Below are positions 43,942 to 53,874 of a DNA stretch of 64,000 nt, piece after piece (position 1 is the first letter of the stretch; every line of letters begins with the position of its first letter). Source of the stretch: Desulfobulbaceae bacterium (lineage in GTDB: Bacteria > Desulfobacterota > Desulfobulbia > Desulfobulbales > Desulfobulbaceae); contig JAMJFO010000007.1 in assembly GCA_023544645.1 (NCBI GenBank), positions 1-64,000 of the forward strand, written 5' to 3'. The translations under genes were made by a program, and so were the position numbers. A model generated the notes under the pieces. That model worked only from the letters and a program-made list of their open reading frames with translations. It did not search any database and was not told the origin of the DNA.

Positions 43942-45324
43942 ATGAATACAGAAAATTTAAAACGGATAATTGATCAGATCAGCCGCGATAAGGGTATTGA
44001 CCGGGCACTGCTGGTTGAGGCTATTGAAGAGGCTGTCAGGTCGGCGGCCCGGAAAAAATATGGCAGCCGGCGGGATATCGAAGTGCAGTTCAACGAAGAG
44101 ACCGGCGAGATAGAGGTCTTTCAATACCGTACTGTTGTGGAAACCGTTGAAGACGAGGAAACCGAAATTTCTCTGGATGAAGCCAGGCGGCTGGACCCGG
44201 ATGTTGAGGTTGAAGACGATCTGGGAGAAAAAATTCTCGATATAGGTGATCTCGGCCGGATCGCCGCCCAGTCGGCAAAGCAGGTCATCATCCATCGCAT
44301 GCGCGACGCGGAGCGTGATGTTATTTATGATATGTTCCGCGACCGGCAGGGATCAATCGTCAACGGTATTGTGCAGCGATTCGAGCGGGGCAACATGATC
44401 ATTAACCTGGGCCGGACCGATGCGGTGCTTCCCAGGGACGGCCAGATACCCAAACGCTCTTTTAAACAGGGGGACAGGATTCGGGCATACCTCCAGGAGG
44501 TTCGCCAGGAGAGCCGGGATTCCCAGCTGGTCTTGAGCCGCACCTGCAATGAGTTCCTGACCAGGCTGTTTGAAATGGAAGTCCCGGAAATTGCCGAGGG
44601 AATCGTAAAAATAATGGGTGTGGCCCGGGAGCCGGGTTTCAGGGCCAAGATAGCCGTCTCTTCAAGCGAGTCCGATGTGGACCCGGTGGGCGCCTGTGTC
44701 GGTATGAAAGGCTCCAGGGTGCAGAACGTGGTCCAGGAGCTGCAGGGAGAGCGGATTGATATCGTTCCCTGGAGTCCTGATCCGGCAAAATATGTATACA
44801 ATGCCCTGGCGCCCGCAGAGGTGTCCATGGTTATTGTTGACGAGGACAATCACCAACTGCTGGTCGTGGTCCCTGATGACCAGCTGTCGCTGGCCATCGG
44901 CCGACAGGGGCAGAACGTCCGGCTTGCGTCACGGCTGATGAACTGGCGCATTGATGTGAAAAGCGAGACGCGCTATGCCAATCTGGATGACCCGGGCTAC
45001 AAGAATCTGGTGGCCGTGGAAGGGGTCGATGAAAGCCTTGGCGATAAGCTTTTCGCCGCGGGTATCAAAAATTCGGCCATGCTTGCCGCGGCAGATATTG
45101 AAACGATAATGACCATTGCCAGGGTTGATGAAGAGGCAGCCGAAAAGCTCAAGGATCAGGCCACGCTCAAAGCTGCATCCGGTGTGCCTGAAGTGGCGGC
45201 GCCCGAGTCGGAGGAAGAGGTTGTTGCGCAAGAGGTTGAGGCTGCTCCTGATGAGGACAATGACGGTAATCCCGATGCGGGGAGTGAATTTGATGCGGGC
45301 AGTGAAGAGCCTGCGGAGAAATGA
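43942..45324 (+). CDS. nusA: Transcription termination/antitermination protein NusA
   Basis: 460 residues: N-terminal RNA polymerase-binding domain, S1 domain (GSIVNGIVQRFERGNMIINLGRTDAVLPR), KH1 (VGACVGMKGSRVQNVVQELQGE) and KH2 (AIGRQGQNVRLASRLMNW), then a helix-hairpin-helix-like segment and an acidic tail. NusA modulates pausing, termination and antitermination, and in E. coli controls its own operon. The terminator ahead of rimP is a plausible target here. GGAG 8 nt before the ATG. It overlaps rnpM by 4 nt. Confidence 0.96.
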   Translation: MNTENLKRIIDQISRDKGIDRALLVEAIEEAVRSAARKKYGSRRDIEVQFNEETGEIEVFQYRTVVETVEDEETEISLDEARRLDPDVEVEDDLGEKILDIGDLGRIAAQSAKQVIIHRMRDAERDVIYDMFRDRQGSIVNGIVQRFERGNMIINLGRTDAVLPRDGQIPKRSFKQGDRIRAYLQEVRQESRDSQLVLSRTCNEFLTRLFEMEVPEIAEGIVKIMGVAREPGFRAKIAVSSSESDVDPVGACVGMKGSRVQNVVQELQGERIDIVPWSPDPAKYVYNALAPAEVSMVIVDEDNHQLLVVVPDDQLSLAIGRQGQNVRLASRLMNWRIDVKSETRYANLDDPGYKNLVAVEGVDESLGDKLFAAGIKNSAMLAAADIETIMTIARVDEEAAEKLKDQATLKAASGVPEVAAPESEEEVVAQEVEAAPDEDNDGNPDAGSEFDAGSEEPAEK

Positions 45325-45575
45325 CGTGGATGAAACGTGGTCATGTGCCGATCAGGACCTGTAGAAGTTGCAGAAGAAAAGCGCCGAAACATGAGCTGAG
45401 CAGATTTGTCCTGGAACATGGACGCCTGGTGGATGATGATCAGGGCCAGGGCCAGGGCCAGGGCCGGGGATACGGTTTTTATTGCTGTCCTGATACTGCC
45501 TGCCGGACAATGATATATAAAAAACTCAGAAAACAAAAAATAGTCAGAGCCGATAAGGAACGAGGACGGGAGTAA
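45321..45575 (+). CDS. rnpM: RNase P modulator RnpM (YlxR)
   Basis: 84-residue basic RNA-binding protein of the YlxR family; recent work links the family to RNase P modulation. Seen: CRSCRRKAPKHELSRF and CCPDTACR, the paired Cys motifs. Between them is an unusual (QG)4 stretch coded by four exact CAGGGC hexamers at 45441-45464. The ATG at 45321 overlaps the nusA stop; an ATG at 45330 is an alternative. The position between nusA and infB is the usual one. Confidence 0.9.
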   Translation: MTWMKRGHVPIRTCRSCRRKAPKHELSRFVLEHGRLVDDDQGQGQGQGRGYGFYCCPDTACRTMIYKKLRKQKIVRADKERGRE

Positions 45576-45578
45576 TTA

Positions 45579-48278
45579 ATGAGCAAGGTTCGCATTTATG
45601 AACTGGCCAAAGAGGCTGGGCTCAAGAGCAAGGAATTGGCTGATAAACTGATTGAACTTGGTTATCCGATTAAAAGCCACAGTTCAACGGTTGATGAGGA
45701 TACTGCCACTGATATCCGCCGTAAAGTACTTGGCAAGGCCACCGTAGAGGTCACCGAGAAACGGATAAAGGTCAAGAAGAGGCCCGAGGAAGACAAAAGG
45801 CGGACCACTGTTGTCCGGCGGCGTTCAAAAGCGGATAAGGAAGAGTTGGCCAGGCAGGTCGAGGAAGCCGAAGCTGAAACTGAAATTGAAGCTGAAGCCG
45901 AAGTCGATAGCCGAGTCGAACCTGAACCCGAAGCCGCATCCGGAATTGAAGCAGACAAAGAGAGCGGGGAAGCCGCAGGGCAGGAAGCGGAAGTGACTGT
46001 CGAAGCGGAAACGGCGCAGGAAGAGGTTGAAGAGGCTCCCGGGATCGAAGAGCCGCTTGAAGAAGATGTCGAAGCTGCCGGTGAAGAAGATCTTGAAGAG
46101 CCGCCGGTGGAAGGAGATGCATCGAGAAAACCGGTCAAAAAGGAAAGTAAAAAGCCCCGGAAGCTGGCCAAAGTTGTCGGCAAGGTTGACATTGATGTTG
46201 CTGCCGAGACAAGGCCGAGGCCGGTGCGCCGTCCCGCCCGCCCCGCCCCGGTTGGAAAGGACGTGACCGGCGCTCCGGTTCAGGAAGCGGAACCGGCCGG
46301 CGGCAAGGGCAAGAAGAAGGGCAAAAGAGTTGTCTCCATCCAGATGGATGATAATGAACGAGTACGGCGAACCGGTAAGCTGCCGACAAAGAAAGGCCGC
46401 CAGCGCGTTGATTTTAAGAGCGGCGGAGATGTTGAATTTATGCGCCCCCGCAAAGGGCGCAGGAAAAAAGATATGGGCCGCCGGGAAAGGGAAGCCCAGA
46501 CTCCGGTTGCTGAAACCAAGGCCATTAAGAAGCGGATCAAGGTTTTTGAGACCATATCCGTCGGCGACCTGGCCAAACGCATGGGAGTCAAATCCAGCGA
46601 GGTTATTGCCAGGCTGATGTCCCTGGGAGTACTGGCAACGGTGAACCAGGCCCTTGATGTTGAAACGGCGACCCTGGTGGCCTCGGATTTTGGATTTGAG
46701 GTTGAGCAGGGCATGACCCAGGAACTGGAAGTTATCAGTCTGCAGGAACAGGAGGAGGGCGGTGAGGCGGCGCCCAGGCCGCCGGTGGTTACGGTTATGG
46801 GGCATGTTGATCACGGTAAAACGTCGATTCTCGATGCCATCCGGAAAACCGATGTAGCCGAAGGCGAGGCGGGCGGAATTACCCAGCATATCGGTGCCTA
46901 CCACGTTCAGGCGCCTTCGGGGGAAATCGTTTTCGTTGATACTCCCGGTCACGCTGCTTTTACCGAAATGCGTTCCCGCGGCGCCAAGGTAACCGATATC
47001 GTTGTCCTGGTGGTTGCCGCGGATGACGGCGTTATGGAGCAGACCAAGGAGGCCATCGCCCATGCCAAGGCCGCGGAGGTTCCAATCGTCGTTGCGGTGA
47101 ACAAGATCGATAAGGATAATGCCGATCCGGAAAGAGTTAAACGCGAGTTGAGTGACTACGGCCTCATACCGGAAGGTTGGGGCGGAGATACGATATACTG
47201 CGAGACATCGGCCAAGAAGAATATCGGCATTGATGAACTTCTGGAAAACATTCAGCTCCAGGCAGAGGTTCTCGAGCTCAAGGCCGATCCCAAGCGAAAA
47301 GCGCGGGGAACGGTCATAGAGGCGCAGCTGCATAAAGGCCGCGGTCCGGTGGCAACGGTTCTGGTGCAGCAGGGAACGCTGCGGAGCGGCGATTATTTTG
47401 TCTCCGGTCAGTTTTCCGGCAAGGTGCGATCGCTCTCCAATGATCGAGGCGTCCAGGTTCAGGAGGCCGGGCCTTCAATGCCGGTGGAAGTCCAGGGACT
47501 TTCGGGCGTGCCCCAGGCTGGTGATGAATTTATTGTCGTGACTGACGAGAAAATGGCCAAAAGCGTCAGCGAATCACGTCAGCTCAAGGCCCGTGAGCAT
47601 GAACTGGCTGCCGCATCCAAGGTGTCTCTTGACAACCTGTTTGAAAAGATGGCCGAGCAGGAGCTCAAGGAGTTGCGGGTTGTTCTGCGGGCAGACGTTC
47701 AGGGTACCCTGGAGGCGTTTGGACAGGCAGCGGAAAAACTCTCCACCAGCGAGATCCGGGTCCGGGTCCTTCATGAGGGCGCTGGTTCGATCACCGAGAA
47801 CGATGTTCACCTGGCTGCTGCTTCGGATGCGATCATTATCGGCTTCAATGTTAGGCCGACGGTGAAGGTTAAGGAGCTGGCCGAACAGGAGCATGTGGAT
47901 ATCCGGTTTTATGACGTTATCTATCACGCCCTTGAGGACATTGAAAAAGCCATGGTGGGGATGCTGGAGCCGACCTTTGAGGAAAAGGTCATCGGCACGG
48001 CGGATGTCCGCCAGACCTTTCATGTGCCCAAGATCGGAACCATTGCCGGGTGCGCAGTCATCGACGGCAAGATAGAGCGCAACGCCAAAGTTCGCGTGTT
48101 GCGGGACGGCGTTGTCATTTATACCGGCAATATAGGTTCGCTTAAACGATTCAAGGAGGACGCCAAAGAAGTCCTCACCGGATATGAGTGCGGAATCGGG
48201 GTGGAAAACTTCAACGACATCAAGGTGGGCGACCAGCTTGAGGCGTTTGTGATGGAGGAGGTTGCGGCAACCCTGTAG
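45579..48278 (+). CDS. infB: Translation initiation factor IF-2
   Basis: 899-residue GTPase that brings initiator tRNA to the 30S subunit. N-terminal IF2_N module ([17 protein letters not shown]), then a long Glu/Ala-rich acidic region (about 80-190) and a Lys/Arg-rich linker. A second IF2_N follows ([20 protein letters not shown]). The G domain has GHVDHGKT (407-414), DTPGHAAF and NKID, and domains II-IV follow. GGGAG precedes the ATG by 7 nt. The N-terminal region is of low complexity and longer than the minimum in the family. Confidence 0.97.
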   Translation: MSKVRIYELAKEAGLKSKELADKLIELGYPIKSHSSTVDEDTATDIRRKVLGKATVEVTEKRIKVKKRPEEDKRRTTVVRRRSKADKEELARQVEEAEAETEIEAEAEVDSRVEPEPEAASGIEADKESGEAAGQEAEVTVEAETAQEEVEEAPGIEEPLEEDVEAAGEEDLEEPPVEGDASRKPVKKESKKPRKLAKVVGKVDIDVAAETRPRPVRRPARPAPVGKDVTGAPVQEAEPAGGKGKKKGKRVVSIQMDDNERVRRTGKLPTKKGRQRVDFKSGGDVEFMRPRKGRRKKDMGRREREAQTPVAETKAIKKRIKVFETISVGDLAKRMGVKSSEVIARLMSLGVLATVNQALDVETATLVASDFGFEVEQGMTQELEVISLQEQEEGGEAAPRPPVVTVMGHVDHGKTSILDAIRKTDVAEGEAGGITQHIGAYHVQAPSGEIVFVDTPGHAAFTEMRSRGAKVTDIVVLVVAADDGVMEQTKEAIAHAKAAEVPIVVAVNKIDKDNADPERVKRELSDYGLIPEGWGGDTIYCETSAKKNIGIDELLENIQLQAEVLELKADPKRKARGTVIEAQLHKGRGPVATVLVQQGTLRSGDYFVSGQFSGKVRSLSNDRGVQVQEAGPSMPVEVQGLSGVPQAGDEFIVVTDEKMAKSVSESRQLKAREHELAAASKVSLDNLFEKMAEQELKELRVVLRADVQGTLEAFGQAAEKLSTSEIRVRVLHEGAGSITENDVHLAAASDAIIIGFNVRPTVKVKELAEQEHVDIRFYDVIYHALEDIEKAMVGMLEPTFEEKVIGTADVRQTFHVPKIGTIAGCAVIDGKIERNAKVRVLRDGVVIYTGNIGSLKRFKEDAKEVLTGYECGIGVENFNDIKVGDQLEAFVMEEVAATL

Positions 48279-48359
48279 CATGAGAGGATGCAGGCGATTC
48301 GGGGACCGGTTGCAACAGGTCCGTTTCGCTGTATGCGGTTGAAGTAGTTCGGATATACA

Positions 48360-48761
48360 ATGGGATTTGATTTTACACTGCCCGGCCTGGGCAAACCGGA
48401 AAGCTCTCGCCCCAAGCGGGTCGCGGAAGCGATCAAAAACGAGCTGTCGATCCAGCTGCTGCAGAGAGTGAGGGACCCGCGCCTGCGCGAGGTGACCATT
48501 ACCCGCGTCGAGGTTACTCCCGACCTGAAGCTGGCAAAGGTCTATTTTGACGTTCCTGCCGGCAAGCAAGCCGGCGAGGCCGCCAAGGGATTGAAAAGGG
48601 CCAAGGGCTTTTTTCGCAGCCATCTCGCCAAACAGATGAACATGCGGTATACGCCTGACCTGGTTTTTTACCATGACCGGCATTTCGAGGAAACAGAGCG
48701 CCTTGAAGACCTGTTTCGGCAGATTGCCGAGCAAAGGAGTTCCGATGAAGACCCTGCCTGA
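48360..48761 (+). CDS. rbfA: Ribosome-binding factor A
   Basis: 133-residue KH-fold factor for 30S maturation and cold adaptation. Seen: SSRPKRVAEAIKNELSIQLL at the N-terminus, VTITRVEVTPDLKLAKVYF in the core and MRYTPDLVFYHD at the end, all diagnostic. A short N-terminal extension precedes the core. Its last 17 nt overlap nrnA. It follows infB by 81 nt. Confidence 0.95.
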   Translation: MGFDFTLPGLGKPESSRPKRVAEAIKNELSIQLLQRVRDPRLREVTITRVEVTPDLKLAKVYFDVPAGKQAGEAAKGLKRAKGFFRSHLAKQMNMRYTPDLVFYHDRHFEETERLEDLFRQIAEQRSSDEDPA

Positions 48762-49737
48762 GTCCCTGTTGCAGATCATCCGCAAGACAAATAACATAGT
48801 TCTGGTGACGCACATCAACCCGGATGGCGATGCCCTGGGATCCCTCATCGGTCTGGCGGATACGCTGGAGAGGATGGGCAAAAAGGTTTTCAGGTACCTG
48901 GAAGAGCCGGTTGCACACCTGTACGAGTTTCTTCCCGACACCGGCCTGATGCAGACCGAAATTCCTGCCCTGCATGATTTTGTCCGCCAGGCAGGTGAGG
49001 ACGTTCTCTGCATCTCGCTTGACTGCGGAGACCGAAAACGTCTTGGCATGAACGCCGATGAGCTGATGAAGATCCGGCCGTTCGTGGTGATCGATCACCA
49101 TATGAATAACAACGGATTCGGCGATACCGCATGGATCGACTCCCAGCGGGCGTCAACCGGGGAAATGGTTTTTGATCTGGCCGAAACCCTGGCCCCCCAG
49201 ATATCCGAAAAGGCGGCGTTAGCTCTTTTTGTGGCCATAGTTACCGATACCGGTTCATTCAGATACGAGTCGACCAACGCCCACACATTTAACGTGGCCA
49301 GGAAGCTGGTCGACTACGGGGTCAAGCCCGGCTGGGTTTCAGGACACCTGTATGATAATTATTCGGTTGGGAGATTGCAGCTGCTGCAGAAAGTGCTGGC
49401 CACCCTGGAAGTGCTCGGAAATGGACGCGTCGCCATCATCAGGGTTACCACGGATATGCTTGAGAGCACCGGGTGCACCCTGGAGGATACGGAAAATTTC
49501 ATTAACCTGCCCCGGTCCGTCACCTCGGTCAAGGTTGCTGTGTTTCTGAAGGAAACAGGTTCTGATCGGGTTTCAGTCAGCCTGCGGGCCAAGGACACCT
49601 GTGATGTGGCTGCGGTGGCTTCACGGTTTGGCGGCGGCGGGCATCGTAATGCCGCCGGTTTCAGGGCTGCCGAAACAACTGTTGATGAAGTGCGCGACAG
49701 GGTGCTATCTGTGCTGTTGGACGAGTTCAGCTGCTGA
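48745..49737 (+). CDS. nrnA: DHH/DHHA1 phosphoesterase NrnA (oligoribonuclease / pAp phosphatase)
   Basis: 330-residue manganese-dependent phosphoesterase degrading very short RNA and 3'-phosphoadenosine 5'-phosphate. Seen: VTHINPDGDALGSL, SLDCGD, the DHH motif in FVVIDHHMNN, and the DHHA1 GGGGHRNAAGF near the end. The ATG at 48745 has AAAGGAG just upstream, so earlier in-frame starts within rbfA are rejected. It overlaps rbfA by 17 nt and precedes truB by 3 nt. Confidence 0.93.
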   Translation: MKTLPESLLQIIRKTNNIVLVTHINPDGDALGSLIGLADTLERMGKKVFRYLEEPVAHLYEFLPDTGLMQTEIPALHDFVRQAGEDVLCISLDCGDRKRLGMNADELMKIRPFVVIDHHMNNNGFGDTAWIDSQRASTGEMVFDLAETLAPQISEKAALALFVAIVTDTGSFRYESTNAHTFNVARKLVDYGVKPGWVSGHLYDNYSVGRLQLLQKVLATLEVLGNGRVAIIRVTTDMLESTGCTLEDTENFINLPRSVTSVKVAVFLKETGSDRVSVSLRAKDTCDVAAVASRFGGGGHRNAAGFRAAETTVDEVRDRVLSVLLDEFSC

Positions 49738-49740
49738 GAG

Positions 49741-50559
49741 ATGGATGATTGCGGGACCGATGTCCAGGAGCCTGACGATTTTACCGCCGGGATTTTTCTG
49801 GTCGATAAGCCCCGGGGAGTCACCTCGTTCAGTGTGGTGCGCCAGGTCCGGCGTCTGCTGGGAATAAAGAAAGTCGGGCATGCCGGGACCCTTGATCCCT
49901 TTGCCACCGGTCTGCTGATAATCTGTGCCGGGCGGCCGGCGACCAGACTGATCGAACGTTTCATGGCCGGGACAAAGATATACAGGGCATTGCTGCAGCT
50001 CGGCCAGGAGACCGAAACCCTTGATCCGGAAGGAGAGGTTTTCCGGACCTCGCCGGTTCCGGAATTGACCGGGCAAGAGATCAGAACCTGCCTGGGAGAT
50101 TTTACCGGCCGTCAGCAGCAGGTGCCGCCCAGATATTCGGCGGCCAAATACAAGGGCAAGCCTCTGTATCACTATGCCAGAAAAGGTATAGATGTGGTAA
50201 AGGAGCCGAAGGAGATCGAGATATTTTCCATCGACTTCAATGGGTACGATGCCGGCGCTGGCAGGATCGATATAACAGTTGCCTGCAGCCGCGGGACCTA
50301 TATCAGGGTGCTGGCGGCAGATATCGGGGAAAAAATCGGCTGCGGTGCCCACCTGGTTGAACTCAGGAGGCTCGGCAGCGGTATGTTTTCGGTGGCTGAC
50401 AGTCTGCCCGGCGAGTCACTGCTGGAGTCGGAAGGCCTGCAGGCGTTGCTGGCAGGGATGATTACCGTGGACAGGGCAGTTGTCATGCTTGATGCAGAGG
50501 ATGAACGAACGGCCGCGGCAGGACAGGAACCGGTGGAGGCCGGAAGTGATAATAAATGA
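49741..50559 (+). CDS. truB: tRNA pseudouridine-55 synthase
   Basis: 272-residue enzyme making pseudouridine 55 in the tRNA T loop. The catalytic Asp52 lies in GHAGTLDPFATGLL. FLVDKPRGVTSF and SAAKYKGKPLYHYAR, RGTYIRVLAADIGEKIG are further family motifs. Length is normal, with a short extension at both ends. The start follows the nrnA stop by 3 nt without a strong Shine-Dalgarno, which suggests coupling. Confidence 0.95.
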   Translation: MDDCGTDVQEPDDFTAGIFLVDKPRGVTSFSVVRQVRRLLGIKKVGHAGTLDPFATGLLIICAGRPATRLIERFMAGTKIYRALLQLGQETETLDPEGEVFRTSPVPELTGQEIRTCLGDFTGRQQQVPPRYSAAKYKGKPLYHYARKGIDVVKEPKEIEIFSIDFNGYDAGAGRIDITVACSRGTYIRVLAADIGEKIGCGAHLVELRRLGSGMFSVADSLPGESLLESEGLQALLAGMITVDRAVVMLDAEDERTAAAGQEPVEAGSDNK

Positions 50560-50664
50560 ATGCAACCGTGAGGTTGATGCTTGTTTCAGTTGAATGTTTT
50601 TCAATCAATGGTATAGAGTGAAAAAAACTTCCAGTGATTTGGGAAGAAAAAATGGAGGTGCGAA

Positions 50665-50934
50665 GTGGCACAGCAAGGAATGAAGAAAAAAGAAATAATT
50701 GAAAAGTTCAAGACACACGATACCGATACCGGATCTTCTGAAGTGCAGATAGCCCTGCTTTCAGACCGGATCACCTACCTGACTGATCATTTTCAGACCC
50801 ATAAGAAGGATCATCATTCCCGACGCGGTCTGCTGAAACTGGTCGGACAGCGCCGCAGTCTTCTGCAGTACCTGAAGAGCAAGGACATAAACAGGTATCG
50901 TACCTTGATCAAGGAGCTGAACATCCGCAAGTAG
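50665..50934 (+). CDS. rpsO: 30S ribosomal protein S15
   Basis: 89-residue ribosomal protein with the S15 signature [51 protein letters not shown] start at 50665 with GGAGG 7 nt upstream. In E. coli S15 represses its own translation by binding its leader; the 105-nt gap after truB here could serve the same purpose, though no pseudoknot was worked out. Confidence 0.97.
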   Translation: MAQQGMKKKEIIEKFKTHDTDTGSSEVQIALLSDRITYLTDHFQTHKKDHHSRRGLLKLVGQRRSLLQYLKSKDINRYRTLIKELNIRK

Positions 50935-51042
50935 CTGGTTCGGCTCAATTTTTCCATCTGGAAGAAGGCGTATCTCGTTGGCAATAACAGCACGCATTGT
51001 CCTGTCAGGATGATCGGCGGTTTTGTTGTTCTGTTGGTAGAG

Positions 51043-51064
51043 TCACCGGTCGGGAGACCGGTGA
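51043..51064 (+). promoter_or_regulatory. Perfect 9-bp hairpin in the rpsO-pnp spacer
   Basis: TCACCGGTC (51043-51051) and GACCGGTGA (51056-51064) with a GGGA tetraloop. No T-tract follows. In E. coli the pnp leader has an RNase III-cut hairpin through which PNPase represses itself; this stem is a candidate for the same role. A second small stem (AGCGTT/AACGCT) lies near 51172-51186, just before the pnp ribosome-binding site. Confidence 0.55.
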
Positions 51065-51205
51065 ACCATCACCGGCAGGCGTTCGGTCAAGAGCGGTCAG
51101 TTTTACAGAGGAAAACAGTGAGAATCCGATAGGCGGGTTCTGGAGAAAGTCCTTCACTTTTTGAAGGCAGAGCGTTCCGAACGCTTCAGACTGCAAGGAG
51201 TATGC

Positions 51206-53290
51206 ATGTATAAGAAAACAGACGTCGAGATCGGCGGCAAGACAATAACCTTTGAGACTGGGAAGATTGCCAAGCAAACCGACGGTTCCGTTGTCGTGAC
51301 AAGCGGCGACAGTATCGTTCTGGTCACCGCCGTTGCGGATAAAAAACCAAAAAATATGGGGTTTCTGCCCCTGACAATCGAATACCAGGAGCGCATGTAT
51401 GCTGCCGGCCGTATTCCGGGCAGTTATTTTCGCCGGGAGATCGGCCGGCCCAGTGAAAAGGAGGTGCTGACCTGCCGTCTTACCGACAGGCCCCTTCGGC
51501 CCCTTTTTCCCGATGGATACATGTGTGAGACGCAGATTATCTCCACGGTTTTTTCGGCGGATCCGGAAATTGATCCGGATGTCCTGGCCATGAACGGCGC
51601 TTCCTTTGCCCTGACTATATCGGATATTCCGTGGAATGGGCCCATTGCCGCGGCACGGGTTGGTTACATTGACGGTGAATTCGTGCTTAATCCCACCACC
51701 AGCCAGCTGGAAAAATCAGCCCTGGATCTGGTCATTGCCGGAACCAGGACCGCGGTCGTTATGGTTGAAGGCCGGGCAGGAGAACTGAGCGAAGAGGTGA
51801 TCCTTGATGCTATCTTTTTTGCCCATCAGGGCATCCAGCCGCTTATTGACATGCAGAATCAGCTGCGTGAAGAGATAGGCAAGCCCAAGCGGCAGGTCGA
51901 ATCGCCGGCAGTTAATGAACCGCTCAAGGCCAGGGTCGAGGAACTGGCGGCTGACCGTATCCAGACGGTGGTGACAACCGTGGACAAGATGGAGCGCTAT
52001 GCCGCATATGATGAACTGAAGGCATCGATACTGGAGCAGGTTGACGAGGAATTGTACGAAAGCGAGTCAGAGGTCTTTGAGATGCTCGACGGATATAAGA
52101 AAAACCTCATGCGCGGCCGGATTGTCAATGAAGGTCAGCGGATTGACGGCCGCACCTTTGATGAAGTCAGGCCCATCAGCTGTGAGGTCGGGGTCCTTCC
52201 TCGCGCGCACGGTTCTGCTCTTTTCACCAGGGGTGAAACCCAGGCAATGGTCATCGGAACACTGGGCAGCGAACGCGATGAGCAGCACCTGGAGGGACTT
52301 GGCGGCGATGTGTACCGCCGTTTCATGCTTCATTATAACTTTCCCCCCTTCTGTGTGGGTGAAGTGCGTTTCCTGCGCGGTCCGAGCCGGCGTGACATCG
52401 GTCATGGCAACCTTGCCCGGCGAGGGGTGCAGGCGGTTCTTCCCGAAGCCGAGGCGTTTCCCTATACCTTGCGGGTGGTCTCCGAAGTGCTGGAGTCCAA
52501 CGGCTCGTCTTCCATGGCAACGGTCTGCGGCGCCAGCATGGCCCTGATGGATGCCGGTGTGCCGTTGAAGGCTCCGGTCTCCGGAGTTGCCATGGGCCTG
52601 ATCAAGGAAGGGGACAAGGTTGTAGTGCTGACCGACATTCTCGGCGACGAGGACCATCTCGGCGACATGGATTTCAAGGTTGTCGGCACCAGCAACGGCA
52701 TCACTTCCCTGCAGATGGATATAAAGATTGAAGGGGTTGATCGTGAGATCATGGGCAGGGCCTTGAGCCAGGCCCGCGACGGCCGCTCTCACATTCTGGA
52801 AAAGATGGCTGAGGCCATAGCCCTTCCCCGTCAGGATGTTTCGGAACACGCGCCCAAATATATCACCATCAAGATACATCCGGACAAGATCCGCGACATC
52901 ATCGGCCCGGGCGGCAAGATTATCAGGGAACTGAGCGCCGAATTCGACGCTAAAATCGATGTGGATGATGACGGCACCATCAAGATATTCTGCAGCAATG
53001 ACGAGTCGGCTAAGGGCCTGAGAGAAAAAATTGAAGCTATTACCGCCATGCCCGAGGTGGGAAGGATCTATGAAGGCCTGGTTCGAACAATCAAGGACTT
53101 CGGCGCCTTTGTCCAGATCCTGCCGGGAACCGATGGGATGGTGCATATTTCAGAGCTTGCGCCGCAACGGGTCGAAAAGGTCACTGACATCCTCAAGGAA
53201 GGGGATAAAGTCAGGGTCAAGGTCATTGAAATAGATGGTCGCGGCCGCATCCGGCTGAGCCGTAAAGCGGCTATGGAGGAAGAAAAATAA
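51206..53290 (+). CDS. pnp: Polyribonucleotide nucleotidyltransferase (PNPase)
   Basis: 694-residue 3'-5' phosphorolytic RNase. Two RNase PH-like halves (GRIPGSYFRREIGRPSEKE, then HGSALFTRGETQAMVIGTLGS and DILGDEDHLGDMDFKV in the active second half), a KH domain (IHPDKIRDIIGPGGKIIREL) and an S1 domain (YEGLVRTIKDFGAFVQILPG). The ATG at 51206 has AAGGAG upstream, so a TTG at 51161 is rejected. Spacer hairpins upstream fit autoregulation. Confidence 0.96.
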   Translation: MYKKTDVEIGGKTITFETGKIAKQTDGSVVVTSGDSIVLVTAVADKKPKNMGFLPLTIEYQERMYAAGRIPGSYFRREIGRPSEKEVLTCRLTDRPLRPLFPDGYMCETQIISTVFSADPEIDPDVLAMNGASFALTISDIPWNGPIAAARVGYIDGEFVLNPTTSQLEKSALDLVIAGTRTAVVMVEGRAGELSEEVILDAIFFAHQGIQPLIDMQNQLREEIGKPKRQVESPAVNEPLKARVEELAADRIQTVVTTVDKMERYAAYDELKASILEQVDEELYESESEVFEMLDGYKKNLMRGRIVNEGQRIDGRTFDEVRPISCEVGVLPRAHGSALFTRGETQAMVIGTLGSERDEQHLEGLGGDVYRRFMLHYNFPPFCVGEVRFLRGPSRRDIGHGNLARRGVQAVLPEAEAFPYTLRVVSEVLESNGSSSMATVCGASMALMDAGVPLKAPVSGVAMGLIKEGDKVVVLTDILGDEDHLGDMDFKVVGTSNGITSLQMDIKIEGVDREIMGRALSQARDGRSHILEKMAEAIALPRQDVSEHAPKYITIKIHPDKIRDIIGPGGKIIRELSAEFDAKIDVDDDGTIKIFCSNDESAKGLREKIEAITAMPEVGRIYEGLVRTIKDFGAFVQILPGTDGMVHISELAPQRVEKVTDILKEGDKVRVKVIEIDGRGRIRLSRKAAMEEEK

Positions 53291-53313
53291 AGGCTCATAT
53301 GCCTTGCGTTCAT

Positions 53314-53348
53314 GCCGGTCACCGATTGCGGGGGCCGGCTTTTTTTTT
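53314..53348 (+). terminator. Intrinsic terminator after pnp
   Basis: GCCGG (53314-53318) and CCGGC (53335-53339) form the stem, with a GC-rich loop, followed by nine T residues at 53340-53348. It closes the rimP-to-pnp superoperon. Confidence 0.8.
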
Positions 53349-53389
53349 GATTTTTCCTCAATAATCTTACTATATAGTACAGGAGAGTC

Positions 53390-53848
53390 ATGCAGGTAGT
53401 GGAGATTGAATTTGCCTGGCTTGATCCAGAGGGATCAGGGGATCTGGATCTGCCCGGTTATCATTCCGAACTCGCCTCCGGCATGGATGTTGCCGCGGCA
53501 GTGGATGAACCGGTGACCATTGAACCCGGAGACATCGCTCTTATTCCTTCCGGTTTTGCCGTTGCCCTGCCGCCGGCCTATGAACTGCAGGTGCGGCCCC
53601 GGTCCGGCCTGGCCGTCAAGCATGGAATCACCATTGTCAACGCCCCCGGGACCATTGATGCCGATTACCGGGGTGAAGTCAGGATCGGGCTGGTCAATCT
53701 CGGCAGGAAACCGTATACGGTGAACCGGGGCGACCGGATCGCCCAGCTGGTTCTGGCGCCGGTCTGTCATGCCGGGATCAGGGTGGTGGCGGACTTGGAG
53801 CAGACAAAACGGGGCGCCGGCGGCTTCGGCCATACCGGCCGAAACTGA
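53390..53848 (+). CDS. dut: dUTP diphosphatase
   Basis: 152-residue trimeric dUTPase hydrolysing dUTP to dUMP. All five motifs are present: SGMDVAA, RPRSGLAVKHGI, NAPGTIDADYRGE, NRGDRIAQLVLAP and the C-terminal GAGGFGHTG that closes over the substrate. It starts after the pnp terminator with AGGAGAG upstream of the ATG, so it has its own promoter or is expressed by read-through. 26 nt ahead of the MBL gene. Confidence 0.95.
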   Translation: MQVVEIEFAWLDPEGSGDLDLPGYHSELASGMDVAAAVDEPVTIEPGDIALIPSGFAVALPPAYELQVRPRSGLAVKHGITIVNAPGTIDADYRGEVRIGLVNLGRKPYTVNRGDRIAQLVLAPVCHAGIRVVADLEQTKRGAGGFGHTGRN

Positions 53849-53874
53849 GTGTACTTCAGGAAAGGCGGAACAGA

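Noticed and set aside
45825-47333. 502-codon minus-strand frame opposite infB
   Set aside because: It is the antisense of the IF-2 G domain and acidic region; its Phe/Arg-rich composition is what the complement of Glu/Lys codons gives.
47574-49049. 491-codon minus-strand frame across infB, rbfA and nrnA
   Set aside because: It spans three well-supported genes on the other strand and shows no recognisable domain.
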